Notes: generated by a model from the sequence alone, not told the origin. A DNA stretch of 64,000 bases from Rossellomorea aquimaris (GCF_035590735.1 NZ_CP141595.1:3071001-3135000), one strand, 5' to 3'; shown: positions 1 through 9,810, counted from the first letter of the stretch. Numbers and translations: made by a program.

Positions 1-23
1 GTGAAATAATCTTATTCAAAGCA

Positions 24-57
24 TAAAAAAAAGAAGAGACTCGCTAATGAGTCCCTT
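24..57 (-). terminator. Rho-independent terminator after greA
   Basis: On the minus strand a 9-bp stem (AAGGGACTC with GAGTCTCTT, one G-T wobble, 6-nt loop) is followed by a run of T. It begins 9 nt after the greA stop codon. Confidence 0.85.
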
Positions 58-65
58 CTACATGA

Positions 66-542
66 TCAGCTTACTTCTACAATCTCTACATTCATTTCTC
101 CACCTGGAGTTTGAACGCTTACTTTCGCGCCTACTTTATGTCCCAGAAGACTTTTCGCGATTGGTGAATCATTTGAAATTTTCCCTTCAAATGGATCCGC
201 TTCTGCACTACCGACGATTGTGTATGTTTCTTTATCGCCGTCCGGCAGTTCAACGAACGTCACTTTTTTACCTAATTGTACTGTATCTGAATTCATGTCA
301 TCTTCTTGAATGATTTTCGCATTGCGAATCATGTTTTCTAAAGTGGAAATACGACCTTCAACGAATGCTTGTTCATCTTTTGCTGCGTCGTACTCTGAGT
401 TCTCGGATAAATCTCCAAAGCTGCGGGCGATTTTAATGCGCTCAACGACTTCTTTACGCTTAACCGTTTTCAAATTCTCCAGTTCTTTTTCTAACTTCTC
501 TTTACCTTCTGCTGTCATCGGAAATACTTTATCTGTACTCAT
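66..542 (-). CDS. greA: Transcription elongation factor GreA
   Basis: 158 aa. GreA binds the secondary channel of RNA polymerase and stimulates cleavage of the backtracked transcript. The N-terminal half is the charged coiled-coil hairpin, with the tip motif around [18 protein letters not shown] that carries the acidic residues reaching the active site; the C-terminal half is the FKBP-like domain ending in [18 protein letters not shown]. Length is that of the family. A longer reading from 581 is possible but [10 protein letters not shown] at 542 has AAGGAGTG upstream and matches Bacillus GreA starts. It follows udk as the last gene of the group and has its own terminator. Confidence 0.97.
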   Translation of the reverse strand: MSTDKVFPMTAEGKEKLEKELENLKTVKRKEVVERIKIARSFGDLSENSEYDAAKDEQAFVEGRISTLENMIRNAKIIQEDDMNSDTVQLGKKVTFVELPDGDKETYTIVGSAEADPFEGKISNDSPIAKSLLGHKVGAKVSVQTPGGEMNVEIVEVS

Positions 543-622
543 GACCCTCTTCACTCCTTTTCTATCTAAGAGCTTCCCCATACTCTTTATGTAAATGTTC
601 TTTTGTTAACTATGTAAAGTTA

Positions 623-658
623 GGGAATGGAGAGAGAATGAATTCTCTCTCCATTCCC
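623..658. repeat. 17-bp perfect palindrome between udk and greA
   Basis: GGGAATGGAGAGAGAAT and its exact reverse complement are separated by only 2 nt. It lies 64 nt downstream of the udk stop (minus strand). The flank on that strand is AT-rich (TAACTTTACATAG) but has no clean T-run, so a terminator or RNA-processing role is possible but not shown. The rest of the udk-greA gap shows no clear promoter. Confidence 0.6.
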
Positions 659-721
659 TGCTTCTTTACAATGTGGGAAAATGTAAAATCTCACCTATAT
701 GTCTTTATCTATGCTATCGTA

Positions 722-1357
722 TTACAAAAATGACTTTTGTTCAAGAATTGTTTGAATTTTTGTTACCATTAAATCGATTGCCACGTGATTATGACCGCCT
801 TCAGGGATGATCACATCGGCATATCGCTTCGTCGGTTCGATAAATTGATTATGCATAGGACGAACGACTGTAATGTATTGATCGATGACAGAATCAATGG
901 AACGGCCCCGCTCTTTAATATCGCGAAGCATTCTTCTGATGATCCTGAGATCCGCGTCTGTATCTACATATAACTTAATATCCATTAAGTTACGCAATCT
1001 TTCATCTTCTAATACTAAAATTCCTTCTAAAATAATAACATCTTTCGGTTCAACGAGAATCGTATCATCTGAACGGGTGTGCATTTTATAATCATACACC
1101 GGCTTATTTACGGGCTGATGATCTAAAAGACCGTGCAGATGTTGAATCAATAGATCATTATCAAATGCCAATGGATGATCATAATTCGTTTTTAGACGTT
1201 CCTCAAAAGGTAGATTCGATTGATCTTTATAATAATAATCCTGCTGCAGCATTAATATAGAATGACCTTGAAATTGTTCATAAATAGCTTTGGTAACACT
1301 TGTTTTACCTGAGCCGGATCCTCCTGCTACACCAATCACAACGGGTTTATGCTTCAT
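722..1357 (-). CDS. udk: Uridine kinase
   Basis: 211 aa. Phosphorylates uridine and cytidine to UMP/CMP in pyrimidine salvage, in the cytoplasm. The P-loop [17 protein letters not shown] is at residues 9-25, followed by the YYYKDQSNL and [13 protein letters not shown] substrate-binding segments typical of Udk. The length equals that of B. subtilis Udk. The Shine-Dalgarno sequence AAGGAG lies across the end of the preceding gene trhP2, whose stop is 5 nt upstream of the udk start, which implies co-transcription. This order (yrrM-yrrN-yrrO-udk-greA) is that of Bacillus. Confidence 0.97.
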   Translation of the reverse strand: MKHKPVVIGVAGGSGSGKTSVTKAIYEQFQGHSILMLQQDYYYKDQSNLPFEERLKTNYDHPLAFDNDLLIQHLHGLLDHQPVNKPVYDYKMHTRSDDTILVEPKDVIILEGILVLEDERLRNLMDIKLYVDTDADLRIIRRMLRDIKERGRSIDSVIDQYITVVRPMHNQFIEPTKRYADVIIPEGGHNHVAIDLMVTKIQTILEQKSFL

Positions 1358-1362
1358 AAGTA

Positions 1363-2640
1363 TTAGGTGTTCTCCTTTCGCATCATGTTATCAGGATATA
1401 CTCTCTGATGAACCTTGAACTTCACAATTTGTAATGGGTGACGTGCAACATCTAGCTCATTTCCTTTTTCATCCCACATCTTCTCGACAACTTGCGTAAA
1501 GTTTGAGATTTCAGGACCGAAAAATTCTACTTCTTGTCCTGTTTTAAAATAGTTTCTCTGTTGCAGGGTGACGATTTGCGTTTCTTCGTCGTAATCTAAT
1601 ACAAGTCCGACAAATTCATAATTTGTGTTTTTCTTATTATGAACTCCAAACATTTGCTCCTTGAAGCCTGGAACTCCCTCAAAAAATGCTGGAGCTGTAT
1701 CACGGTTCGCACATTTATCGAGCTCTTCCAGCCAATGTTGCTGAATCGTAAAATTCTCGGGATCTTTACAGTATTCGTCAATCACTTTACGGTATACACT
1801 TACGACAGTGGCTACGTAGTGAATGGACTTCATACGTCCCTCGATCTTCAGGCTGTCAATGCCCAATTCAATCATTCTCGGAATCGATTCAACAAGCTTT
1901 AAATCTTTCGGACTCATGGCAAAAGGAGCATCACCGTTGTCATAAAGAGGATTTTCATGCCCTTCGTCGACTTCATATAAGTCGTAATCCCAACGGCATG
2001 ATTGACAGCACCCGCCACGGTTTGAGTCACGGGCCGTCATATGGTTACTTAATGTGCAGCGGCCGGAGTAGGCAATGCACATTGCCCCATGGATAAAGGT
2101 CTCGATTTCAATATCTACCTTTTCTTTCATTTCACGGATTTCGTCACCGCTTGCTTCACGTGCCAATACCACTCGATCGAGTCCTTCTTCCTTCCAGAAC
2201 TGAACCGCTTTCCAGTTTGAAAGGGACTGCTGGGTACTTAAATGCACCTCCACTTTTGGTGCGACCCTCCTGCATGTTTCAATGATGAGCGGATCAGCGA
2301 CAATAATACCCGCAACTCCCGCTTCCTGAAGTCCACGCAGGTAGTCTTCCAGACCATCCATATTCTCATTATGGGCATAGATGTTGGTTGTTACATAAAT
2401 TTTGGCACCGTAACCTCTCGCAAACTCCACGCCCTCTTTCATTTGTTCGAGGGTGAAATTCCCGGCGTTTGAGCGCAGACCGTATTCCTGTCCGCCAATA
2501 TAGACTGCATCTGCACCGTAATGGACAGCTATTTTCAATTTCTCCAGATTACCGGCAGGAGCCAGTAACTCAGGTTTCTTCACAATGACACGTCTTCCAT
2601 CTACTATCTTGGATATGGGGTTTTTCACAACCGTGGCCAT
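1363..2640 (-). CDS. trhP2: U32-family tRNA 5-hydroxyuridine (ho5U34) synthesis protein TrhP2 (YrrO)
   Basis: 425 aa. Belongs to the peptidase U32 family; the B. subtilis homologue YrrO works with YrrN in prephenate-dependent hydroxylation of tRNA wobble uridine 34. Visible: the [18 protein letters not shown] amino end, the [20 protein letters not shown] segment and the [12 protein letters not shown] cluster, giving several conserved Cys that could bind a metal or Fe-S centre. Start at 2640 is chosen because GGAGGAG stands 5 nt upstream; a reading 10 codons longer lacks this. It lies 37 nt behind trhP1 and 5 nt before udk. The old name 'collagenase-like protease' should not be taken as the function. 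Confidence 0.92.
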   Translation of the reverse strand: MATVVKNPISKIVDGRRVIVKKPELLAPAGNLEKLKIAVHYGADAVYIGGQEYGLRSNAGNFTLEQMKEGVEFARGYGAKIYVTTNIYAHNENMDGLEDYLRGLQEAGVAGIIVADPLIIETCRRVAPKVEVHLSTQQSLSNWKAVQFWKEEGLDRVVLAREASGDEIREMKEKVDIEIETFIHGAMCIAYSGRCTLSNHMTARDSNRGGCCQSCRWDYDLYEVDEGHENPLYDNGDAPFAMSPKDLKLVESIPRMIELGIDSLKIEGRMKSIHYVATVVSVYRKVIDEYCKDPENFTIQQHWLEELDKCANRDTAPAFFEGVPGFKEQMFGVHNKKNTNYEFVGLVLDYDEETQIVTLQQRNYFKTGQEVEFFGPEISNFTQVVEKMWDEKGNELDVARHPLQIVKFKVHQRVYPDNMMRKENT

Positions 2641-2677
2641 CGTAACTCCTCCGTTCTGATCAATCTTCATTTCGTTC

Positions 2678-3607
2678 TTAATACACCGTTTCTTTAAAGA
2701 AGAATCCAGTATCCAATGGACGATTTTCAGGTTGCAGGCTCTTCGCTTCTTCTAGAAACCCGTCTTTTTTCTCGTCATATTGATCTTCGTCTTCTATACA
2801 TAGATCAATGGCTTTACGATATAGTTTCGTCACTTCCAATATATATTTTGATGATTTCCGGACCCCATCGATTTTGAAGGAATCAATGCCGGCTTCGATC
2901 ATTTCACCCAGTTCATCGACAATACACATGTCATTCGGACTCATAATATGAGTGCCGTTCTCATCTTCATAGATGGGGTATTTATTATGACGTTCCTCAT
3001 CATGCAGGAACATATTACGTTGTTCTTTACGGTTTTCAATCTCCATCGCCTTGCCTCTATATTCAAAATAATTACCTAGTAATGAGCGTTTTGATTGGAA
3101 CATGCAAGTCATCCCGTGAACCTGGACCTCGATTTCAACCTCTGCATTCCCTTTCATCTCCAAGATGGTATCCATGCTTAATTCCCGGGCCAGAACAGCG
3201 CGTTTCGCCCCTTTTCTGCCCCAATAATTACATGTATACCAATTGGTGGCAGTCGTTTCCGTGTTCCAATGAAGCAACATATCCGGTGCCACTTCACGGG
3301 CAGCCATTAACACAGCTGGGTCACCGAACACTATCGCATCCGCACCGGCTTCTTGAAGAAATGCAATATAGTCGTCAAGTTCAGAAATTTTATCATTATG
3401 GAAAAGGGCGTTCATGGCTACATACACTTTTGTACCATGTTTGTGGGCCGCTTTGATCGCTTCGGCTACATCTTTTCTTGAAAACTCTCCTGCAAGCCTT
3501 AAGCCATACCTTTGTTCGCCAATCATAAATGCATCCGCTCCCGCCAATGCCAACGGTTCAATATCAGAAACAGAGACAGGGGTCACGAGTAATTCTGGTT
3601 TTTTCAT
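2678..3607 (-). CDS. trhP1: U32-family tRNA hydroxylation partner protein TrhP1 (YrrN)
   Basis: 309 aa, paralogue of the next gene and homologue of B. subtilis YrrN, needed with YrrO for ho5U34 in tRNA. It keeps the U32 barrel start (KKPELLVTPVSVSDIEPLALAGADAFMIG) and the HGMTCMFQSKRSLLGNYF segment. Where TrhP2 has several extra Cys (SGRC, GGCCQSC), this protein has SKRS and no such cluster, so it probably lacks the metal site and serves as a partner subunit (inference). Its ATG overlaps the trmR stop by 4 nt (ATGA), with GAGGTGAT as ribosome-binding site; translational coupling is likely. Confidence 0.92.
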   Translation of the reverse strand: MKKPELLVTPVSVSDIEPLALAGADAFMIGEQRYGLRLAGEFSRKDVAEAIKAAHKHGTKVYVAMNALFHNDKISELDDYIAFLQEAGADAIVFGDPAVLMAAREVAPDMLLHWNTETTATNWYTCNYWGRKGAKRAVLARELSMDTILEMKGNAEVEIEVQVHGMTCMFQSKRSLLGNYFEYRGKAMEIENRKEQRNMFLHDEERHNKYPIYEDENGTHIMSPNDMCIVDELGEMIEAGIDSFKIDGVRKSSKYILEVTKLYRKAIDLCIEDEDQYDEKKDGFLEEAKSLQPENRPLDTGFFFKETVY

Positions 3608-4251
3608 GAGCGATCACCTCTTTTTTTACTGATGGCAATACCGTCTCCAACGGGTAAAATACTCGTATCAAATTGCTCATGATTCATGAGCCATTCAATA
3701 TAATTTTTTAATTTTTTTACCATGTTCCGGATTCTTTTCTGTTCTACTTCTTCTTGGGCGACTAGTCCCTTAAACAGGACATTATCCGAGTAGACGACCC
3801 CTTCTTCTGACAGCATTTCAGAGTAAAGTTCAAAGAATTTAAGGTATTGTCCCTTGGCAGCATCGATAAATATGGCATCAAAAGGACCATGCTTTTTCAC
3901 TTCTTCGCCGAGCTCCAAGGCATCACCGAATAAAGTTACGACCCTCTTACGTTCCTTTGAACGAGACAGAAAGCTCTGAGCTGCGTCGAACCTTTCTTCG
4001 TCACGTTCAAGGGTAACGATTGTCGAGTGGGGAAGAGCCTCCGCCATCCTGAGAGCGGAATACCCAATCGCAGTCCCAATTTCCAAGATGCGTTTCGGTT
4101 GTTGTATACGTAACATCCCCAGCAGTGCTTCAATCCCTACCAGTTCCATAATCGGAACGTTATGAGCTTCTGCATATTGCTCCATCTCAGCAAGTAAAGG
4201 GAGACGTTTTTTCACGATTGATTCTATATAGTGATTAACCTGTTCGTTCAT
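3604..4251 (-). CDS. trmR: tRNA 5-hydroxyuridine methyltransferase TrmR (YrrM)
   Basis: 215 aa. Homologue of B. subtilis YrrM/TrmR, an O-methyltransferase that converts ho5U34 to 5-methoxyuridine with S-adenosylmethionine. The SAM motif ILEIGTAIGYSALRMAEALP is at about residues 55-74, the acidic motif TLERDEER follows at about 80, and FDAIFIDAAKGQYLKFFE marks the metal-dependent O-methyltransferase fold (COMT-like). GAGG stands 8 nt before the ATG. First gene of the tightly coupled trmR-trhP1-trhP2-udk group, so hydroxylation and methylation enzymes are made together. Confidence 0.92.
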   Translation of the reverse strand: MNEQVNHYIESIVKKRLPLLAEMEQYAEAHNVPIMELVGIEALLGMLRIQQPKRILEIGTAIGYSALRMAEALPHSTIVTLERDEERFDAAQSFLSRSKERKRVVTLFGDALELGEEVKKHGPFDAIFIDAAKGQYLKFFELYSEMLSEEGVVYSDNVLFKGLVAQEEVEQKRIRNMVKKLKNYIEWLMNHEQFDTSILPVGDGIAISKKRGDRS

Positions 4252-4314
4252 AAATAAGCCTCACGATCATGTTCATAAGTGGTCTCGTGGAACGATCCAT
4301 TCTCAGACAACATG

Positions 4315-4344
4315 AAAAGAAGAAAGCTACAATGAGCTTTCTAC
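4315..4344 (-). terminator. Weak terminator-like hairpin between mltG and trmR
   Basis: AGAAAGCT...AGCTTTCT forms an 8-bp stem with a 6-nt loop; on the minus strand it is followed by TCTTTTC, a broken T-run. Confidence 0.4.
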
Positions 4345-4411
4345 TTCACACACATCTTCATAAAGATATCGCCCGTATATAAAAATAACTTGTACTATTT
4401 TATCACATAGA

Positions 4412-4442
4412 GAAGAGGAAAGCGAATCTTTCTTTCCTCTTC
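4412..4442 (-). terminator. Hairpin directly after mltG
   Basis: An 11-bp perfect stem (GAAGAGGAAAG with CTTTCCTCTTC, 9-nt loop) starts 8 nt after the mltG stop. The T-run behind it is poor, so termination is likely to be partial and trmR may be reached by read-through. Confidence 0.45.
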
Positions 4443-4450
4443 ACACCGCG

Positions 4451-5584
4451 CTATTCTTCTTTGTTTGTTATATACTTCGCCTTTTTCTCGTTATGTTCTT
4501 CTAATGTTTCAGAATAATAAACGGATCCATTGGAAGAAGCCAGGAAATAGTAATATTCTGTATCCTCCGGTTCTAAAGCCGCTTCAATCGATGATACACC
4601 GGCATTCGCGATCGGACCGGGCGGTAACCCCTTCACTTGATATGTGTTATAAGGTGAATCCACTTCCAGATCTTTGTAGACGGTTCTTTTTTTATGTTTA
4701 CCTAATGCATATAGTACTGTAGGATCGGTTTGGAGAGGCATACCTTCTTCAATACGATTATAGAACACACTTGAGATTTTACCTCTGTCTGCTTTTTCGG
4801 TTGCTTCTTCTTCAATGAGGGAAGATAACGTAAGAAGCTCATGAGCCGTGTATTCCCTATCTGCCATCGCTCCCTCATATTGAGCGAGGACTTCATTCGT
4901 TTGGGCAATCATCTTCGTTAAGATGGCTTCTAAAGAAGGCTTTTTCTCATAGAAAGGGTACGTCGCAGGATAGAGATATCCTTCCAACGGACGTTTAATT
5001 TCTTTATTTAATATTTCATCAGTTATCAATGCCGGATATTCCTGTTTTAATTGCTCGAGCCATTTCTTATCATTTAATTTTTCTTCAATTTCTTCTTTTT
5101 TGTACGGGGACTTATCAGCAATAAGCTCAGCGATTTGGTCTAATTGCAGTCCCTCGGGTATGGTAATCTTAAATTCTGCTTTTCTCATTACCTTCCCTGT
5201 TTTTAAGCTATTAACAATTTCATTTAATGTCATGGAAGGTGTCAAGTCATAAGAACCTGCCTGGAAACCGGATTCATTTTTAAATTTGACATAGTATTTA
5301 AAGATCGTTGAATTCTTAACGATTCCTTCTTTCTCCAGAATGTTCCCGATGGATGTCACTCCAGAGCCTATAGGTATTTCGACTTTTACTGGCTTCGTAT
5401 TGTCCGGATCGACGGGTTTTAATGCTGAAGTTACATAAAGGTACCCACCAATGGCCGTTCCTCCAATAATGATGACAAGACAAAGTATGACAAGTCCTAC
5501 TATCTTTCTAATGACCTTTGCCTCCTCTTGTCTTTCCAGCAGTTTTTTCATAAGTGTTTCTTTTATGTTTTTCTTTTTATCCAA
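4451..5584 (-). CDS. mltG: Endolytic murein transglycosylase MltG (YrrL)
   Basis: 377 aa. Membrane-anchored lytic transglycosylase that cleaves nascent glycan strands and is thought to end peptidoglycan polymerisation. A cytoplasmic lysine-rich start is followed by one membrane helix (about residues 27-52, IVGLVILCLVIIIGG), a LysM-like region (VKVEIPIGSGVTSIGNILEKEG) and the YceG catalytic domain; the catalytic Glu lies in TLSSLIEEEATEKADR. Start chosen: TTG at 5584 with AAGGGGG 10 nt upstream, giving MDKKKNIKETL; an ATG 11 codons later (5551) is the alternative. It is preceded by its own -10 element and a palindrome, so it can be transcribed apart from the alaS operon. Confidence 0.93.
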   Translation of the reverse strand: MDKKKNIKETLMKKLLERQEEAKVIRKIVGLVILCLVIIIGGTAIGGYLYVTSALKPVDPDNTKPVKVEIPIGSGVTSIGNILEKEGIVKNSTIFKYYVKFKNESGFQAGSYDLTPSMTLNEIVNSLKTGKVMRKAEFKITIPEGLQLDQIAELIADKSPYKKEEIEEKLNDKKWLEQLKQEYPALITDEILNKEIKRPLEGYLYPATYPFYEKKPSLEAILTKMIAQTNEVLAQYEGAMADREYTAHELLTLSSLIEEEATEKADRGKISSVFYNRIEEGMPLQTDPTVLYALGKHKKRTVYKDLEVDSPYNTYQVKGLPPGPIANAGVSSIEAALEPEDTEYYYFLASSNGSVYYSETLEEHNEKKAKYITNKEE

Positions 5585-5653
5585 AGCTATATTTCCCCCT
5601 TTCGAGCAAAAAAGCGGGATATCCGTTAAACGTAATTCGACATCATCTCCACT

Positions 5654-5682
5654 ATTATACAATATTTTGCACAAAGTGAAAC
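5654..5682 (-). promoter_or_regulatory. Candidate sigma-A promoter for mltG
   Basis: A perfect TATAAT (complement of 5654-5659) lies about 70 nt before the mltG start. The -35 region (TTTCAC or GTTTCA) is poor and is part of the palindrome at 5678-5733. Confidence 0.45.
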
Positions 5683-5733
5683 AGGGACCTGCAAAAAGGT
5701 GAATTTTTTGTCCCTTTTTGCGGTCCCTGTTTC
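5678..5733. repeat. Long palindrome between yrzB and mltG
   Basis: Outer arms GAAACAGGGACC / GGTCCCTGTTTC are perfect over 12 bp; inner arms GCAAAAAGG / CCTTTTTGC add 9 bp, with a single extra base between them and a short AT-rich loop. It starts 22 nt after the yrzB stop and could end the alaS operon, though no run of T follows on that strand. The size and symmetry also fit a small dispersed palindromic element. Confidence 0.6.
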
Positions 5734-5755
5734 GTATGAAACTATAGCTTATTGC

Positions 5756-6046
5756 TTATTCTGCGTCTTCTTCTTCGTCTAAGAAAGTGTTTAACATTTC
5801 TTCGATCATGTCCCACTCTTCTTCAGTTTCAATCGGCTTTAATTCGCCTTCTTGTCCTTCGTCTCCAGGAAGGAAAGCAGAAGCGTGAATTTCGATTTCT
5901 TCTTCGTCGTTCTCATCTGCGCCCAGTGGATAGTAAAGGACATATGATTTATTGAATTTATCTGATTCAAACGTGAAAAGAACCTCGCATAATTGTTCAT
6001 TTCCTTGTTCGTCAACTACTGTAATTTGTTTTTCTCCGTGTTCCAT
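5756..6046 (-). CDS. yrzB: DUF1292 family protein YrzB
   Basis: 96 aa, very acidic, with no membrane segment or signal. DUF1292 proteins are conserved in Bacillota next to ireB and ruvX, but their job is unknown to me. Visible: [20 protein letters not shown] at the start, YVLYYPLG in the middle, and a glutamate/aspartate-rich tail [15 protein letters not shown]. Two ATG codons lie close together; the second (6046) has GAGG 9 nt upstream and gives the start found in B. subtilis, while the first stands only 3 nt from GAGG. Last gene of the alaS-ireB-ruvX-yrzB run. Confidence 0.9.
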   Translation of the reverse strand: MEHGEKQITVVDEQGNEQLCEVLFTFESDKFNKSYVLYYPLGADENDEEEIEIHASAFLPGDEGQEGELKPIETEEEWDMIEEMLNTFLDEEEDAE

Positions 6047-6060
6047 GAACATTCACCTCA

Positions 6061-6477
6061 TTATTTTTGGCTATCAAGATATCCTTGAAGGATCATCATC
6101 GCAGCCATTTTATCAATTACTTTCTTACGTTTCTTCCTACTTACATCGGCTTCTAAAAGGACTCGTTCCGCTGCCATTGTACTCAGTCGTTCATCCCAGT
6201 ATTTAACGGGAAGGGATAACTCTTGCTGAATCAATTCTCCATAAGCTTGAGACGCTTCTCCCCGGGGACCAATTGAGTTGTTCATGTTTTTAGGCAATCC
6301 GACTACAACTGTATCCACCTGGTATTCTTCGGCAAGTTCCTTTAATCTGTCGATCCGGAACACACCTTGATCTTCGTCAATCTTAATCGTTTCAATTCCT
6401 TGAGCGGTCCAACCAAGCTCATCACTAATTGCGACTCCCACTGTTTTAGAGCCGACGTCTAAACCCATTACACGCAT
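6061..6477 (-). CDS. ruvX: Holliday junction resolvase-like nuclease RuvX/YqgF (YrrK)
   Basis: 138 aa, RNase H-like fold. Family members are linked to Holliday junction resolution and to 16S rRNA 5' maturation; which applies here is not visible. The catalytic acidic residues are in place: [19 protein letters not shown] at the start, [14 protein letters not shown] in the middle, and YWDERLST followed by [17 protein letters not shown] at the end. The ribosome-binding site AGAGGGA includes the stop of ireB 3 nt upstream, so the two are coupled. Confidence 0.93.
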   Translation of the reverse strand: MRVMGLDVGSKTVGVAISDELGWTAQGIETIKIDEDQGVFRIDRLKELAEEYQVDTVVVGLPKNMNNSIGPRGEASQAYGELIQQELSLPVKYWDERLSTMAAERVLLEADVSRKKRKKVIDKMAAMMILQGYLDSQK

Positions 6478-6480
6478 GTA

Positions 6481-6747
6481 TTATCCCTCTTTGTGCTGTT
6501 TCAAATACGATTTGACTAATTCTTCGATGATCTCATCACGTTCTAAACGGCGGATGATATTTCTGGCATCTTGATGTCTAGGAATGTAAGCAGGATCTCC
6601 AGATAATAAGTACCCTACGATTTGATTGATCGGGTTATACCCTTTTTCTTGAAGAGCATCATGAACCTGCAGGAGAACTTCCCTCACGTCATGTTCGAAC
6701 GGCTCCTCTGAAAAATCAAACCGCATCGTTTTGTCAAAAGAACTCAT
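6481..6747 (-). CDS. ireB: IreB family regulatory phosphoprotein (YrzL)
   Basis: 88 aa. The Enterococcus member IreB is phosphorylated by the Ser/Thr kinase IreK at N-terminal threonines and lowers cephalosporin resistance; the role in Bacillus is not settled. The start [11 protein letters not shown] holds the Thr in the conserved position, followed by the UPF0297 core ([35 protein letters not shown]). The ATG at 6747 has GAGG 8 nt upstream and is preferred to a GTG three codons earlier. A TACAAT hexamer at 6807-6812 (minus strand) behind alaS may be a weak internal promoter. Confidence 0.93.
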   Translation of the reverse strand: MSSFDKTMRFDFSEEPFEHDVREVLLQVHDALQEKGYNPINQIVGYLLSGDPAYIPRHQDARNIIRRLERDEIIEELVKSYLKQHKEG

Positions 6748-6830
6748 TTTTAGCACCTCTCTTTAGGCTTGTCTTTTTGACAACCGAATTGTTAATCGTT
6801 ACCTACATTGTACACCACTTTCACAAGGAG

Positions 6831-9464
6831 TTAAATGGATTTGACCCATTCTTCTACAATTTGCAGTGCTTCTTCTACTTTTTCCGGGTGTTTACCACCA
6901 GCTTGAGCCATGTCCGGACGGCCACCGCCTCCTCCACCACAGCGTGAAGCTACTTCTTTAACAAGTTTTCCAGCATGATATCCTTTTTCGACTAAGTCCT
7001 TCGTAACTCCTGCAATGATCGTAACTTTGTCGTCCCCAGTTGTTGCCAATACAATAACCCCGGAGCCCAATTTCAGTTTAAGATCATCCATCATTGTACG
7101 TAATCCATTGCTGTCTCCAGCAGCCACTTTCGCGGATAGAACATTCACCCCGTCAATGACTTTGACTTGATCCGTTAAGCTACCTGCTTCTATGTTAGAC
7201 AACTTTGCGGATAATGATTCATTTTCTCTTTGAAGCTCTTTCATTTCTACTAATAAAGAGTCAACGCGATTGACGACTTCTTTAGGATTCGCTTTAAGTT
7301 TGCCTGCTACTTCCTTCAGTTGAGAAACCTGATCATTCAGCACTTTATAAGCATTCTCTGCTGTAACAGCTTCAATCCTTCTTGTACCAGCCCCAATCCC
7401 GCTTTCAGACAGGATCTTAAATAACCCGATTTCAGACGTGTTCGATACATGACAGCCACCACATAGCTCTAAACTATATTCTCCAATCGATACGACACGA
7501 ACTTCTTCGCCGTATTTTTCTCCGAATAAAGCCATCGCCCCCATCGCTTTTGCCTCTGCTAATGATTTAAGGGCTGTGTTCACTGAAATAGCCTTCCAAA
7601 CCTTCTCATTGACGATGGTTTCGATTCGCTCAATCTCTTCCTCGGAAACAGAACCGAAATGAGAGAAGTCGAATCGCAGTCGATCTGGTTCCACTAAAGA
7701 ACCTGCCTGGTTCACATGATCTCCAAGAACATCTTTCAATGCCTGATGAAGGATGTGAGTAGCTGTGTGGTTTTTCTCCACTCTTGTTCTGGACTCACGG
7801 GACACTTTAGCTAGCACCTGTGCGTGCTGCTCTAACGTACCCTCTTCAACGATGGCAGAGTGAAGGTTTTGGCCATTAGGCGCTTTCTTGACGTTTGTCA
7901 CCAAAACTTTCACACCCATAGCTTCAATGTACCCTTTATCGCCGATTTGTCCGCCGCTCTCTGCGTAGAAAGGTGTCTGGTCCAGAATGAATTGACATTC
8001 CTGTCCTTTATCTACTTTCGGCTGACGTTCATTGTCAACCAGCAGTTCAAGAATAGTAGCAGTCGTTTCTAACGTGTCATACCCTACAAAGCGACTTTCT
8101 ACCGTGATATCACTAAGGACTCCACCCTGCACCTGCATGCTTCCTACATCCTGGCGAGCCGATCTCGCTCTTTCACGCTGGGCTTCCATTTCTTTTTCAA
8201 AACCATCATGGTCAACTGTTAACCCTTCTTCTTCTGCATATTCTTCCGTTAACTCAACCGGAAAACCGTACGTATCATACAAACGGAAGACATCCTCACC
8301 AGGAACAATCTTGTTACCTGCAGATTTTTGTACCTTGATGATGGAAGAAAGGATAGCAAGCCCCTCGTTCAATGTTTCGTGGAACCGATCTTCTTCATTT
8401 TTCACTACTTTTTGGATGAATTCCGCTTTTTGTTTCACTTCCGGATAGAAATCCACCATGATTTCAGAAACCACCGGGACCAATTCATACATGAATGGAC
8501 GGTTGATTTCAATTTGTTTCGCAAATCGAACCGCACGGCGAAGCAGTCTTCTTAATACATACCCGCGGCCTTCATTGGAAGGCAGTGCTCCGTCACCGAT
8601 GGCAAAGGCAACCGTTCTGATATGATCGGCGATGACTTTGAACGCCACGTCGATTTCACTGTCCTTACCGTATGACTTACCGGAAATTTCTTCTGTCGCC
8701 TTTATGATTGGAATGAATAAATCAGTATCAAAGTTTGTAGGTACTTCTTGAACCACACATGCCATACGTTCAAGTCCCATACCGGTATCAATATTCTTCT
8801 TAGGGAGCGGAGTGTACGTTCCGTCAGGGTTATGATTGAATTGTGAGAACACAAGATTCCATACCTCAAGATAACGATCATTCTCTCCACCCGGATATAA
8901 TTCAGGGTCTTCAGGATTGTCCCCATATTCCGGCCCGCGATCGTAGAAGATTTCCGTATTCGGGCCACTTGGACCTTCCCCGATATCCCAGAAATTCCCT
9001 TCAATGCGGATGATTCGTTCAGCCGGTACGCCAACTTTTTTGTTCCAGATGTCAAATGCTTCGTGATCTTCGGGGTGAATGGTAACAGATAGGTTTTCAG
9101 GATCAAAGCCGACCCATTTTTTATCCGTTAAGAACTCCCAAGCCCATTCAATTGCTTCTACTTTAAAATATTCTCCGATCGAGAAGTTTCCAAGCATTTC
9201 GAAAAATGTGTGATGGCGTGCTGTTTTCCCTACATTTTCAATATCATTTGTACGAATCGACTTTTGGGCATTCACGATCCTTGGATTTTGAGGGATGACA
9301 CGCCCATCAAAATATTTCTTTAATGTCGCTACCCCACTATTGATCCATAAAAGGGACGGATCCTCATGCGGAACCAATGATGCACTTGGTTCCACCCCGT
9401 GTCCTTTTTCCTGAAAGAAATCTAAAAACTTCTGACGAATTTCTGCGCCTGTTAATTTGTTCAT
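6831..9464 (-). CDS. alaS: Alanyl-tRNA synthetase
   Basis: 877 aa. Charges tRNA-Ala. Class II catalytic core at about residues 1-250 ([31 protein letters not shown]-like [12 protein letters not shown]), then the tRNA-recognition region, the editing domain with its zinc-type motif NHTATHILH and LCGGCHVSN (about 560-670), and the C-terminal C-Ala domain with the glycine run in [17 protein letters not shown]. Start at ATG 9464 with AGGAGG upstream; a longer in-frame reading would run into the T-box terminator and is not real. First gene of an operon with ireB, ruvX and yrzB, controlled by the T-box upstream. Confidence 0.98.
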   Translation of the reverse strand: MNKLTGAEIRQKFLDFFQEKGHGVEPSASLVPHEDPSLLWINSGVATLKKYFDGRVIPQNPRIVNAQKSIRTNDIENVGKTARHHTFFEMLGNFSIGEYFKVEAIEWAWEFLTDKKWVGFDPENLSVTIHPEDHEAFDIWNKKVGVPAERIIRIEGNFWDIGEGPSGPNTEIFYDRGPEYGDNPEDPELYPGGENDRYLEVWNLVFSQFNHNPDGTYTPLPKKNIDTGMGLERMACVVQEVPTNFDTDLFIPIIKATEEISGKSYGKDSEIDVAFKVIADHIRTVAFAIGDGALPSNEGRGYVLRRLLRRAVRFAKQIEINRPFMYELVPVVSEIMVDFYPEVKQKAEFIQKVVKNEEDRFHETLNEGLAILSSIIKVQKSAGNKIVPGEDVFRLYDTYGFPVELTEEYAEEEGLTVDHDGFEKEMEAQRERARSARQDVGSMQVQGGVLSDITVESRFVGYDTLETTATILELLVDNERQPKVDKGQECQFILDQTPFYAESGGQIGDKGYIEAMGVKVLVTNVKKAPNGQNLHSAIVEEGTLEQHAQVLAKVSRESRTRVEKNHTATHILHQALKDVLGDHVNQAGSLVEPDRLRFDFSHFGSVSEEEIERIETIVNEKVWKAISVNTALKSLAEAKAMGAMALFGEKYGEEVRVVSIGEYSLELCGGCHVSNTSEIGLFKILSESGIGAGTRRIEAVTAENAYKVLNDQVSQLKEVAGKLKANPKEVVNRVDSLLVEMKELQRENESLSAKLSNIEAGSLTDQVKVIDGVNVLSAKVAAGDSNGLRTMMDDLKLKLGSGVIVLATTGDDKVTIIAGVTKDLVEKGYHAGKLVKEVASRCGGGGGGRPDMAQAGGKHPEKVEEALQIVEEWVKSI

Positions 9465-9506
9465 TTTCAAGCTTCCTCCTTTATATGTATGGTTAAAAAA
9501 GAATAC

Positions 9507-9775
9507 AAAAAAGCCCTCATCCCTAAAACAGGGACGAGAGCTGTTTCTCGCGGTACCACCCTGGTTATGAATAAAGGAAAGCACTTCCGCTTTTCTTATA
9601 TTCATCCCTCAAAACACCTTAACGCGGATAGACGGCAGGCTTTACCTGCACTCAGGATTAGCATTCGGTTATCCTTCATCTAAAATCCCTTACAGCCTGG
9701 GGGATTCCTCTCTGGTAGATGGGCTATAACGTACTCGATCCTTCATAGCTTTCATTTTATGCGAATACTTGTATA
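9507..9775 (-). promoter_or_regulatory. T-box riboswitch (alanine) of alaS
   Basis: On the minus strand the leader carries the T-box sequence AGGGTGGTACCGCG (complement of 9549-9562), which pairs with the free acceptor end of uncharged tRNA, followed by a terminator: CTCTCGTCCCTG / AGGGATGAGGGC with a T-run at 9507-9512. Stem I shows AGTA and AGAGAG elements. GCT at 9660-9662 inside GAATGCTAATCC is the likely alanine specifier. Uncharged tRNA-Ala should favour the antiterminator and so alaS expression. Confidence 0.93.
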
Positions 9776-9781
9776 TGTTGG

Positions 9782-9810
9782 ATTATAGAAATATTCACTG
9801 TATTTGTCAA
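9782..9810 (-). promoter_or_regulatory. Consensus sigma-A promoter of alaS
   Basis: TTGACA (complement of 9805-9810), 17-nt spacer, TATAAT (complement of 9782-9787): a full consensus match. It starts the T-box leader near 9775 and lies just downstream of the yrrI stop. Confidence 0.9.

Noticed and set aside
9465..9605. N-terminal extension of AlaRS by 47 codons
   Set aside because: The extension would run through the T-box antiterminator/terminator; the ATG at 9464 has a strong ribosome-binding site and gives a normal AlaRS length.
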